Assembly (NCBI GenBank): GCA_003342895.1
Contig: PTFA01000338.1
Span: 818,384 to 882,383 of the forward strand
DNA: 64,000 nt
Direction: 5' to 3'
Source: Casuarius casuarius
Lineage: Eukaryota; Chordata; Aves; Casuariiformes; Casuariidae
Part shown: positions 26,817 to 37,990 of the stretch, piece after piece
How positions within the stretch are numbered: the first letter of the stretch is position 1
How the letters are laid out: each line of letters starts with the position of its first letter
The notes under the pieces: generated by a model
Databases searched by the model: none
What the model was told of the DNA's origin: nothing
The model's input: the letters and a program-made list of their open reading frames with translations, nothing else
Translations under genes and position numbers: made by a program

Positions 26817-28551
26817 GTATGTTTCTTACGGTACAAAGTTCTTATGCTCTGCAATAAGGTGCTCGTAAGTTAGTTTACGTTTTGGAGCTAGTTAGTTTAC
26901 ATTTTCGGAGCTGGAGTGGCTGTTTCTAATTTAGATGAAACCATTTTCAGAATGATGCAAGTTTAACTAGGAAAAGGCGCTCTTATTGCACAACAAAAGC
27001 CTGTTTATGAGAAACTCTGCAGTAATATAGCTCTGGCTGTATAGTTATGCTTCATAGTTATGTTAGTACTTTCCTTTGTAGACAAGCCACGAAGCCAACA
27101 CTCATCTGTGCTGATGTCTCTTACAGAATGTATCTCTCTCCTAAGGTCCTGCCAGTTAAAGATCTTCAAAATACAGAATGCATTCAGCTTGTTTGCATGG
27201 AAATCCCCAAGAGAAAAATTTGTCACATGTATAAACTGAATTTGCTAATATCTTGGCTGCTTTTCAGGAAAACTGAAAGTCTAATCATAGCTTAAGGGTG
27301 AATTAAAGTTTTATTTAAAAAAACAAAAAAACAAACAAAAAAAACCCCCTGAGCTCCCAGATCTTTAATACTGTGTATGGATTAAAGTGATAGAATTACA
27401 TTGAGAAAATGAAATCTTCTTGTACCTTTTCCTGTATTGTGCTGAGTCTTCAGTGTAGATATTCAAGCTTCTACTACCAATTATATTAGAGCTCATTAAC
27501 TCCAGCAGTATGGGGAGTTCAGTTCCTTGTTCTGCTCTGGGTGTTGGTGATTTTATCCTGGAAGACTAGCGAACACATCGCAACTCATGTAGAACCTAAC
27601 AATGCACCAAGAAGGAGACAAAAAATTAGTGTGAATACATTAATGCAGCAGAGGGACAGATTTCTTGACTTCTTTTTTTTCCTTTGTAAAACCTTATCTG
27701 AGGAGTTGTTAACTGCTTTTAGTTATTATTTGTAAACTACTTCTGTTGCTATGGTAGTTTTGCCAGAGGTGAAGTTCTTTATTTCTTCCTGAAACCTGCG
27801 ACCCAGATCAGTAGTGCCTGTGGCTCTGCTGGTGGGAAGAAGGATAAGAGTTCAAAATTCTGCATAAGAAGTCTCCAGCATTTTGCCTATGTGTGTATAT
27901 TTCTAGCTCATGTGATTTTCCTCTGGGTGTTGTTGGATTTGCCATAGCAGAGACTACGATTATATCCATCTTATGCTCCACAGGAAGTGTATCCTAGGTC
28001 CATGAAGCTTCATTCAGTACTAGGTCTCTGTAAGCAGCCATCACTTATGCCCAGTTGTGTGGCCTTGTGCTTGATTGGATTGAGGGAGCTGATCTGGCTG
28101 AAAAATAACCTTTTTTTCCTCAGTCTAGGTTCTTTCCAGATGGAATAATTCTCTGCCATTGTCTGTGTTGAACACCTTATGGCTGTTCTCACACAATAGA
28201 ATAAAGAGAGGGATGTTTAGCATGGAGGAAGAGAGAACAGTACTACAGCTGTGCTGTTCTTTTGCATCTTTCTGCTCATATACAGCCATCTGAGTGGTGA
28301 CAGCATTTACTGCAAACATAAAGTTAAAGGAAAAAAAAAAGTGCTTTCTTGGTTACCTTTTGAATTTGTGTTTCATCCTATTTCTTGTTTGAATCCTAAG
28401 CAGATCTGTAAAATGCAGGTACCTTTACTTAGGATTTTAGGCGTCTTTGACACAGTAGCTGTGTACTTTCTTGGAATCCATGGTGGTGCTTATTCTTATT
28501 TTCTTATGATGATAATTTGGATATTTTAACATGTCTGACTCTTACTGCCAG
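26817..28551 (+). other. UBAP2: Intron after coding exon 2
   Basis: A phase-0 intron of 1.7 kb. It contains an imperfect 22-23-bp tandem duplication (26868-26912) just inside the donor and an A/C-rich simple tract near 27318-27350. Nothing else is recognised. The acceptor is CTGCCAG with a branch-point-like CTGAC upstream. Confidence 0.85.
26868..26912. repeat. Imperfect 22-23-bp tandem duplication
   Basis: AGTTAGTTTACGTTTTGGAG, CT, then AGTTAGTTTACATTTTCGG, AGCT. The two units differ by one substitution and one insertion. Confidence 0.85.
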
Positions 28552-28662
28552 CTTATGGAAGTGACGGGGAAAAACCAGGATGAGTGCATAGTGGCACTAC
28601 ATGACTGTAATGGGGACGTGAACAGAGCAATCAACATACTGCTGGAAGGAAGTTCAGACACA
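28552..28662 (+). CDS. UBAP2: UBAP2 coding exon 3, UBA domain core (residues 60-96)
   Basis: A 111-nt phase 0-0 exon encoding LMEVTGKNQDECIVALHDCN and then GDVNRAINILLEGSSDT. This is a classical UBA three-helix bundle: a Met-Glu-Val/Thr-Gly loop in place of the common Met-Gly-Phe/Tyr, the CIVAL second helix, and the conserved Asp/Asn-Gly-Asp-Val-x-x-Ala-Ile-x-x-Leu-Leu third helix. The domain binds ubiquitin in this family. The exon is nearly identical to human UBAP2, the strongest conservation in the window. Confidence 0.97.
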
Positions 28663-29289
28663 GTAAGGACTTACTTTTATCTTAAACTGCTTTTTGTTTC
28701 TTGCTCCTTTCTACTTTGAAGAAATGTTTGGGAAAGTTGTGCATGTATTTTGGGAGCTTTTAATTTCTGTCTCTCCTTTCAAATTCCTCTGAAGAAAATG
28801 GAGACCATGGCAGTTTTTCTGTCATGTGCATGCCTTAGAATAGGCCAAACTGAAAATGTGGTGGGTGTCTGCTGGTATCCTGCAGAGTTTTGCAGCTTTT
28901 ATTTATGTGCAACAATTTTAGTTCTGTTGTAGAACTGAATGCTCTGTTGGATACTGTCCTATTTTATGTTTCAGGGTTGTGGAGATGCTCCAGAATAAGT
29001 GATACTGTGCATTTGAAACAAAGGTTGATATTTATAAACCTAGAAGGAGAGACAGATACTATGTTATATAATTTATTTCTGTAGGTATGCATTGCAGGTA
29101 TTGAAGTAGGAAGAGGTCTCCACATCTGCAAGTTGTGTTAAAAACTTTAATAAAGGCAGAAGAGGATACAGCAAATACTTGCTCCTTTCACCGAGTTGTG
29201 CATTAGCATGGCTTTATTGAAGAGCAGAAGGAAAACTCTAAACAATGTGTATAACAGCAAACAATGTTGCATGTAACTTGGCCTAGAAC

Positions 29290-29309
29290 TTTTTTTTTTT
29301 TTTTTTTTT
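29290..29309. repeat. Poly-T tract (20 nt)
   Basis: An uninterrupted T run in the intron after coding exon 3, without a recognisable adjoining retroelement. Confidence 0.9.
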
Positions 29310-32272
29310 AATCCCAGGAAGTATCAGGAATATGTCTTGCTGTGTTTGAAGTTCTTGCTGGAGGGATTTTTACAGTATACCAGAGAAAGCGAACTAGATT
29401 CCATCTCACCTAAATTAGGAAAGAAACCTGAACTTCCTTTTTTTTCTTTCTTTTTTTTTTTTTTTAATGATGAACACTCAATGTCTCATGTTTTTTCAGG
29501 ATATGCACTCTTGCTTATTGTTAATGAGGAAAACACCCCCCTCCCCCTGGCAAATGTCTAGAAGACATGCCTTTCTGATTGAGGGGACTCCCTTTTCTAT
29601 CCCCTTTTCTAAGAATTGAGATGATCTAAAGCACAGAAATATATGCTGCCAAGTAAGTGGGTAAATTGGGAGTAGAAGAGAGCATCTCACCTAGATAAAA
29701 TCTATCTTGGTAACTTGCTATCTATTTTTGTATTGTCTCATACTTTTTGTATTTGTCATTTTCTGGTTGAAAATAGTTTTCTAGTTGAAAAAGAATGTTG
29801 AATGCTCTCTCAGTTTAGCAAATTGTTGTAAGTGATCGTCACATCAAAGAAACTTTTTGAACTCAATTATCAATTAGAAGCAGCGTATCCAGCATTCTGC
29901 TATTTTGACAAGTCCCTCAGAACCCGTTGCTCCTCAAAGAGAAAATGCAGCTCAGAAAGGAGTACAGAGAACTTAAAGGCCTCAATGAGGAAGGAAGAAA
30001 GAGTATGGATTAGAAAGGTCCTCATCGGAAGGTGAAGAACTGTATTCTTTATGGAAATTTGTGGGCCTCCAAACTTGAAAGCTTTGCTGTAAGGCCATTA
30101 TACTCCAGAACAGTTTTACCATGGATTTGATGTAAGCTTGGTAGCAGTGGTACTACTTGTTCTGAATGCAGATTCCAACATCTCTTTTACTAGTTTCACT
30201 TTGATGCACTGCAACTTTTTTTTCTTTATCTCATTTGGAGGATTTATTTACCAAATTTGAAGAATTAGAAGAACAAGGAATGTCTACTTGTAATTTCTTT
30301 TGCACTCTGCAAGTTTTGTCTTTAAGTCGTTGTGAGCTGTAAGGCTTTGTTCTGTGTGACCATTAGTTTTTAAGACTTTTTACTTGCAGTGGTTGTGACA
30401 GTCTGGCCTTGGATACAAGAGGCTTGTAGGGGAGAGAAGGACGTGTTTCTTTGCAGAAGGCTTTTCTTTTTTTTTGTTTGTTTGTTTTCTTTAATTCGTT
30501 TAACTTCTGCAAACATAAGAGCCATTTTATGCCTGACTGTATTTTACTGGCTAAAGCTTTTGAAGCTAGAATAAAGAGGACTTTTCAGACAGTCCTTTTT
30601 TCTATCTAAGATAAGACCAGCAAGAAGGCTGCTGTTATATTTTTTCAAGGGTCAAGCCTGCAGCTGTAACTTGGGTTGCCTCAGGCATGCTCAGCTGAAA
30701 TCATTTAGCTTTTTTATAAAAACAGGTTTAATAATCTATGATGGATTCCCATGCCCATAGGTAGCATCATCCTCTGCCTTAAAGCACACCCCTAAGAAAA
30801 TGAGACTTCTCAAAGCGTTATTCAAAATTATGTTGATTTTTTTCCATATAAATAGCAATAAATGACGTTCCAGATCCTCAAACTCTAGCAGTTGTCTGAA
30901 AAAGTTCTTATTTGTGGGAAAGCATGGATTGGATCCTTCCAAGGTCCTCCATTTGTTGATACTTCTCAATAGGTGCCTTGGGAATCTACTCAAGACATCT
31001 ACATCAAGACATGTAAAACCTTACTAAGGAGAGTCTGTTTTCTCCTAAGCTTTGCAGGAGCTTCCAATTTCAGGGACTCCTTAAAGTGATTGGAGATCTC
31101 TAAAAGGCTCTGTGACTTTGTTGTTATCCAGCTTCTTTTTGTTATGGCACCATACTCTCCAGTGAAGTGGTAGGACATTCTGAACTATCTAGATTTGGCC
31201 CTTCGGTTGCCAGTGCGTTGAGGTTTATTCTCCTTTGAAGTATCTTTAAAACTCTTGCAGCATTTTAGTGTGTAATACAGTTACACAGACTATGGCAGGT
31301 GAAACAATGTGATGCCGTTACTGAAGGGAACTGAGTTTTCTGTCACACGAATAATGTGATTTTGCTCAAACTAGTAGTTTTGTATTTTCAATATACGCTG
31401 TCTGTGCTTCAACAAAGTTGGCCCATGGCAGTGTAGTCATACTGGAGATGATATTGAAAACTGATTTCTGCCTTTTTTCTCACTTACACCACTTCAAATA
31501 ATGACAGACTAGTGATCTTCTTAGTGTATGTTCTCTCAAAAGAGTCACTGAAACATTGAATTTATGCTTGTCAACTCCTTTGTTACCAGCTTTCTCAGTT
31601 TTTTAAAGTTATAGGCAGCTTGGATTAGCTGGTCTTTGCCTAACTTGTGAGGGCTTCCAGTTGTCTGAATTGAGAAGAGGCAGGGCTGGACCTAAAATTA
31701 CTGGTAGCCAAACTATTTCTTTGATGCAGCTGCCTGTCTTGAGGTCACGGCTTTATCAAGTGCTTCACATTTGATGGCACCTTATTTACGTATGCAAATT
31801 TCCCACTTGACTGTCTTATCTACACGCTTAAGTTCCTTGAGGTGGGGACTCCTGGCATTTATGTAAATGTATCTGCCATATTAGTGGTTTGAAAATGACA
31901 CGTTTTTTCTTTTATGCTTTGAAGCTATGGCTTAATAGACTGTCCATGCAATTACATAATATACCAGTTGCCATCCTATTCTTAGCACGTGTTTTAGTTG
32001 TTTGTTTTCAACTTCTGCAGATGTTCCTATGGGGCTGATGTGATCCCTGAATTTATGTTAATGATGAGTTTAATGTTAAAGCTGAGGTCTGATGTTTGGA
32101 CCTGGATCCCTTGTCTTGTTCAAACATAGCATTTCCTGAATTCTGCTGTGTACGATGAGCCATAGCTGTTAGAATAGATGCTCTGGCTTATCAAAATCTT
32201 AGTTTTCTGAGTTCTTACTCTGCCTTTCTGGCTATCAATGCTTGGATTCTACTAGATCTGGGTAATCTATTT

Positions 32273-32304
32273 TGTGTGTGTGTGTGTTTGTGTGTGTGTG
32301 TTTG
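32273..32304. repeat. TG-rich microsatellite
   Basis: Two TG arrays joined by TTTG units. Confidence 0.9.
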
Positions 32305-32636
32305 TTTTTTTCTTCCCCAGGTAGTCTTGTCAGTCTCTTGTTCAGGGACACTTATAAGCATTTTTTCATTTCCTTGTGAGAAAAAGATAGCTCTGTGCAT
32401 GCTCCCTCATTAGATTTATGTAGGTGGTTGAGGACTGTTGCTCATTTTGCAGATTGTCCACAGTGTGGTCTATCTAGGCTGGACTAATTTAAGTCCATTA
32501 TAGCCAGAGATATGTGGGATTCCTTACCTTCCATGAGAAAAATGAACTTCTAAAACTTGTTTCTTTCCCATCTCTTCCAAAGAAAAAAATACAGCCTGCC
32601 TTTTTTCTGTTTGTATCAGTGTAGTTTTTGTTAGGT

Positions 32637-32668
32637 ACACATTACACAAATTACACATTACACAAATA
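32637..32668. repeat. 16-bp tandem duplication
   Basis: ACACATTACACAAATT is followed directly by ACACATTACACAAATA, with only the last base different. Confidence 0.9.
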
Positions 32669-32775
32669 CCTGTTTTTTCCATGAACTGGAGGGGTGTGAG
32701 GTGGGAGCACATGGAGAGAGCTGAACTGTCTCTTTGGTTTTGACTTTTTTGTTTAATTCTGTTCTACCCAAATAG

Positions 32776-32929
32776 ACTTCTTGGGAGACTGTAGGGGGAA
32801 AGAAGAAAAGCCTTGGAAAGGAAAGTTCAGAAAACAAAGAGAACAGAGAAAAACGAGGGGACAGAGAAGTGAGTCGTGGACGGGGAAGTTCCAACAGACG
32901 GGGAAGAGGAGGCAGCCGTGGCCGAGAGT
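32776..32929 (+). CDS. UBAP2: UBAP2 coding exon 4, start of the RG-rich region (residues 97-147 plus split codon)
   Basis: A 154-nt exon entering in phase 0 and leaving in phase 1. It begins TSWETVGGKKKSLGKESSEN, then a Glu-Lys-Asn-rich charged stretch, then SRGRGSSNRRGRGGSRGRE. The Arg-Gly repeats are the first part of the RGG-like tract that in the family binds RNA and is a likely substrate for arginine methylation (seen in UBAP2L). The donor is GTACGT; the Phe codon at the junction is completed by the next exon. Confidence 0.95.
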
Positions 32930-34696
32930 GTACGTATAGGGGTTAATTTTTAAAGATTCAGACACTTTTCTTGCAGCTGAAACTGGTTGAGTTGAGAGGG
33001 AACACTTAATGGAATAAAGCCCATCAGAGCTATAGCTCAGTGCTGAAGTGATTATAACTTGTTGCTTATGCGACAGGTATGCTTGAACTATCTACGTGAC
33101 TTGTTTTTGGGATGGTATGTGTATATATTTTTTCAGAGACAAACTCAGTTTAATTTAAACTTCTGTCCTTTTTGATTAGTTGATCTTGTGCAAATTGCTG
33201 TTCTTTTATATAAGTTTTAGAACTGAGTCTTTGTAAGACTGCTTGAGAGCAAATATGTCACTGCACAGCTGATACACTTTTTTGTTTCTTTTAATGAAAA
33301 AATTATCCAGCTTTGACTCCATCTCCTTTTATGAGTGGGAGAACCTGAAGATGTTCTCATCTTCTCATAAGGGGAATGAAAAGACTGGGATCATTATTAA
33401 TCTCTAGCATATATTACTCACATAAGCCAGCCAAAGGTGAGTTTCTGCAACAACAGAGAAAGTTCTTTGTGAATTGAAACATTTAAAAATTTGCTACAGT
33501 TTATACAGGTACAATAATATATTTTCCAAAAGAGGACTGATGTTTTCCAAGTTAGGTGGTAGCATGTTAGATCACCATTGGGTATGCATTTCCTTTTTAT
33601 CTAAGTTGTTTTATCAGTAATATCTAAGCCGTACACCTTGCCTATGAGGGCCTTATAAAACACTGATATGTGAGCTGAGAAGTGGAAATGAAAAAAAGAA
33701 ACCCAACTTTTCCCTACTAGCAGGAAAACAGTTTACAGTATTAGCCAACGTCTTTAATTTATGGTTGGAAGATATTCAAATATTGTGACAACAAAGACGT
33801 CATGAATCTTTATAGAATAGATTAACATTAAGATAGGAGAAAATATTAACAAAACTTGCAGCTGCATTTGTAACAAATAGAAATCAAATGCATCAAAATC
33901 AAAGCTGGGCTGGGTGTGTGTGTGTGAACTTCTGCAAGAGCCAGACACTCTTCCTAAACTGGAATTAAAGGCTTTCAAATGGTTACCAAATCTTGATATA
34001 TTATCTTCCCACCTTTATGTGCATGTATTTACGGTTTTGTTGCTGCATTTGGGACAAGCTGTGCAGTACAAAATTCTCAGTAATGTTTTAAGTGTTCAGT
34101 CATTATTTTCCATCAGGGAGTCAGCCATCTTTCTCAGAGTACTTGCACGGGAGTTTTCCGCAGAATATAAGTTGCAGTGCTTTTCTGACACCTCACCTTC
34201 TAGCTATCTTCCCTTTCTCTCAAATTTAAATAGAGAGGAGAGTTCTTTTAAGTTTCCCTAGTTGTTTAGGGATGTGGTGTGGTTGGTTAGGAGAAGAGTC
34301 TGTGTATTTGTTTCTCTTATTCTTTCACTGTTACCAACAAGCACATTATCAAGGAAGCATGGTGTGAGGCCAGCTTTAGTTCCTGCTTTTTTGGAGAGGT
34401 GAGGCCCTGATTGATCAACAGTGTAGTGCAAATTGTGACTTTAAAAAAACCACCAGTATATCCTGAAGGACATTTTCCTCCTATGAGATATTTTGCTTCC
34501 TACTTTGTTTAGTGCAGAGTAAATGTAATTGCTTGTGGCTGGACCCCCAAGGAAGGGGGGGGGTGACTGAGATGTATTGACTATTATCCTACTTTGAAAA
34601 TCTTGCTTTTTCTTTTGGGGTTTGGGTTAAGCAGTTGGTTATATTGTCTCATGTGTGAGTTGCTAAAGCCTCTTTTAAGCTATCCTCTCTCCACAG
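32930..34696 (+). other. UBAP2: Intron after coding exon 4
   Basis: A 1.8-kb phase-1 intron with a short TG repeat (33914-33926) and a ten-base G run near 34555. Otherwise unremarkable AT-rich sequence. The acceptor is CTCTCCACAG. Confidence 0.85.
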
Positions 34697-34774
34697 TTAG
34701 AGCTGAAGAGAATGGAGTGGACAACAATCAAGGGGACAGGCCTTCAGACCGCGGGAAACGTGGCCGTGGGAGAG
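34697..34774 (+). CDS. UBAP2: UBAP2 coding exon 5 (residues 148-173)
   Basis: A 78-nt phase 1-1 exon encoding FRAEENGVDNNQGDRPSDRG and KRGRGR. It corresponds to human FRGEENGIDCNQ...DRGKRARGRG. Being symmetric it could be skipped in frame. It extends the Arg-Gly tract; the donor is GTGAGG. Confidence 0.95.
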
Positions 34775-36017
34775 GTGAGGTGGTGGCATTGGTGTGGGAC
34801 TAACACTGCTTTCATTTCCTGAAATGGAACTCCGTCTTCTTTAATTAAAAGCTGCTTTTTAGGCATTTGTTAGTTGTTCTTTGATTCCATAAGCACTTTA
34901 GCCACCTTTAATTTAGGTTCCTTCACCTCACCCCCTTTGTCATCATTTGCTATCGGAGTGACTTAAAAAAAATAAACACAGATTGCCTTTATCGTAATTT
35001 TGTGTGTAGTAGGCTGGTGTGCTTTGGCTTTGGAGAGCTGCTTTCCCAGACTGAATACTGCCAGCCTGCTGTGAGTGTGAGTGCACCTCAAGATGCACCT
35101 TGACAGCAGGAGAGTACGAGCTTCATCTGTAGGGCTCTTGGGGAGGGATTTGATGTGTACTTGTGCCATTTCTTTGGGATGGATGTCACTGTCAGGATTG
35201 CAGTCTCTTTTCAGTACCCTGTAAGAGAGTGTTGGCCATCTTAGAGGCTTTTTTGTGAGAGGGGGAAACTGGTGTGGAAGAGCTGATAAGGAGAGCTGTG
35301 GAAGGAGCATACTATAGGAAGGCATAGGTACAATTCAGATTTTATCCTACAGAAGAGATAGGAAAGATATGGATTATGGATTAGATGTAGAATCAGGGGG
35401 TGCTCAGTCAGTTTGGATTTTCACAGGGCTGAGTGGAAAGAGGCTTGTTTTTCTTAGAGTGAGATGAAGGGAAATGGGTAATCTGGGTACTGTACCGATT
35501 GTAAGGGGAGCTAATGCACTTAATAAACAACACCTAACTTAAGAAAATAAAAAAAAAACCTTTCTACCTTCAAAGGACTCTTCTGTTCTCTTTGGAATAT
35601 CCAGTAATCAGGCATTTCCAACTTCAGTGTCTCCAACTCTGCTTCTTGAGAGAACGGAAAGATGCAAAGACGTGCAGTTTTCAGAGGGTTGTCAGAATAT
35701 GACTCAGTCGTGCATGTGAATCAGCAGATACCAAATGGTGTGCGTAGAGAGGTAGCTTTGCAGAGGAGGGTGTGGTATAACTCACTGCTAGTTTTTGGTA
35801 TGTTAACACTATAAATAGATGGAGTTTAAAGATTTCAGTATTTGTTTTAGAAAATAATTCTTTATACTCAAATTATAAATTTAAAGGTAGGATTTTCTTT
35901 AAGTTGTTGGGTGTAACTTCAGTATGTTCCATAGGTTAGTTTCAAGTTCAGTCTATGTTTTTTGATTTTTAACTTTAGGAACCAAAATATACTGTTTTCA
36001 TTGTTAGCATTGTAGCT

Positions 36018-36071
36018 CTCTATAATATCATATATCTCTATAATATCATATATCTCTATAATATCCTATAC
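36018..36071. repeat. 18-bp minisatellite, three units
   Basis: Unit CTCTATAATATCATATAT is repeated head to tail three times; units 1 and 2 are identical and unit 3 carries two changes. The near-identity suggests recent slippage. Confidence 0.95.
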
Positions 36072-37539
36072 CTCAAGCCAAGGCACTTAATCATCAGTCT
36101 CAAACTGACATATCTTACTGAATGAACAGGAACAACTTCAAACAATTTCTGTTCACTGTGTTAGCACATATAGTATTTCTCTATCTCCCTACCAAATATT
36201 TTAGACTGTACATTCACGAGAACAAAATATCTTAATGAAGCGTTCTGAGCTGTCTGTGATAAATGCTTTGAACAGCTCCTGGATCATTATATTACAAGTG
36301 TATGTGTTCTGTGGCAGTAAATATCTAATTTAATTTTTTAATGCCAGCCCTTGAAATCTGCAGGGAATTGTGTAAAGCTTTTGAATTCACTTCTCCGTTA
36401 CAGGGACACATGACCTCCTTTTTTGGATATTATTAGGAATAAAAGAAAAAGTTTCCTGCTGTATTCGTTCCGTTGTCTTACTTTGCTCTTATGTAGAATA
36501 GTCAAATACAGGCATAAAATTCTTCAGCTGAAAGTAAATAGGTTTCTGGTGATCACCACAGAACTCTTTCTTTAGAAATGTTTCATGCTGTGTGTGTGTG
36601 TGTTCAGGAATCTAGGCATCAGATATAAAATTAGGGGACAGTTAATATCTGAACAATGCACTCCTGTCTCTCTATTTTAAGCTGTCTTCTCAGGCTGGAA
36701 AAATCTTACTGGCTGCTTTCTAGGGGATGATTTGTTGGGCCATCATGTTACTGCTTCATTGTAGAACAACCTAATTTAAAGAAATGTGACGTGCACTGAA
36801 GATAGCAGAAATGGGATTGACTGTGGTGATAGTGTGCTATTTAGCAAGAAAAATGCTCTATATGGAGAATTTCAGGGTTAGTGTTATAGGCACTTGCTTC
36901 GTTATGCAGTAGATCTTCTGTTAACAACCGTGTGATGTTCCTTGCAACTTTATAGGATAATAAGCTTACAGTGTACAAACAACACTAGTTGCTGGCATGC
37001 AACAGATCAGGGGTTTGAAGTAGATATGGATTATTGCCTGATTAATAGAAAGCAAAAGCATGTCACCGGATGTGTTTCAGGACACATTCCAGCTGGAATT
37101 GCTCTTCTCCTCAGCCCTTAATCTCTACTTGCTAAACAGAGGGTATAAACTTTGGCTGGAAAGGAGTCTTTATTTTTTTTATTTTTATTTTTAATGATGG
37201 CCTTCCTGTCTTTCATTTTCAGAACTGAATTTCTTGAATGAGCTAGTCTAGCCATTAAAAATACTATAGTGGTGATTGATAGTAATTGCATCAAAGCGGT
37301 TATATTTGTGCATCAGTATTGCAATGGATCACAACCATCTCAAGTGCAATCTAATGAAGGAAGTACGGAGAAAGATGTTTACGTTATAATCTTCTGTTCT
37401 AAAAGCATTTCCTTATTTGTGTTTATACTAACATTGCAGGCGTTTAACATAATTTGCAGACACAGTCTTTCTTATGCTGCCATTTTGTACTGTTCCCACA
37501 TCTTTGATTTTAAGTGCAGGTCTGGTTCTCCCAGTGTCC

Positions 37540-37990
37540 TCCACCCCATCTTGGAAAAGATGTGGTAGAACCCAAAAAGGCTTGTGAAGGGAATGGAAAC
37601 ATATTTATGGCGTGTGAGGAATAAGTAGGCAAGGACTTAGCCTGTGAAAGAGAAGGCTGAGTGGGTGTGTGATAGAGATCTGTAAAGCTTTTGTGGAGAA
37701 GGTTTTGTGGGGAAATCAGTCAGATCCTTCCCTGCAAGTAGCAGAATGGGGGGATATTAAATGAAATTAGGAGGTTACGGGTTCCAAATGAACTAAAGGA
37801 GGTGGTTCTTCCTGCATGTAGTTAACTGGTGGAACTCCTGTCAGTAAGACATTGTGGATGCTGAAAATTTATACAAGGGGAGACTCGTCAAGGTCATCCT
37901 AAAAAACCAAAAACCACTGAGGGTTGTGAAGCATGTAGATTAATTGTCTCTGGCTCAGGAAGTCTTTGAGCCACAAGTGGTTGAAGACCA
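37540..37990 (+). mobile_element. Old CR1-family LINE 3' fragment (diverged)
   Basis: Phrases typical of the 3' part of older CR1 lineages appear in the right order: AAATGAACTAAAGGAGGTGG, TTCTTCCTGCATGTAGTTAA, then TGGTGGAACTCCTGTCAG and a following GATGCTGAAAATTTATAC. Divergence is much greater than for the 23.6-kb copy and the borders are soft. Confidence 0.6.

Larger units (their letters stand above)
28663..32775 (+). other. UBAP2: Intron after coding exon 3
   Basis: A 4.1-kb phase-0 intron, donor GTAAGG, acceptor AAATAG. It carries a 20-nt poly-T run (29290-29309), a second pyrimidine tract near 29438-29465, a TG-rich microsatellite (32273-32304) and a 16-bp tandem duplication (32637-32668). 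No gene or transposon end is recognised. Confidence 0.85.
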
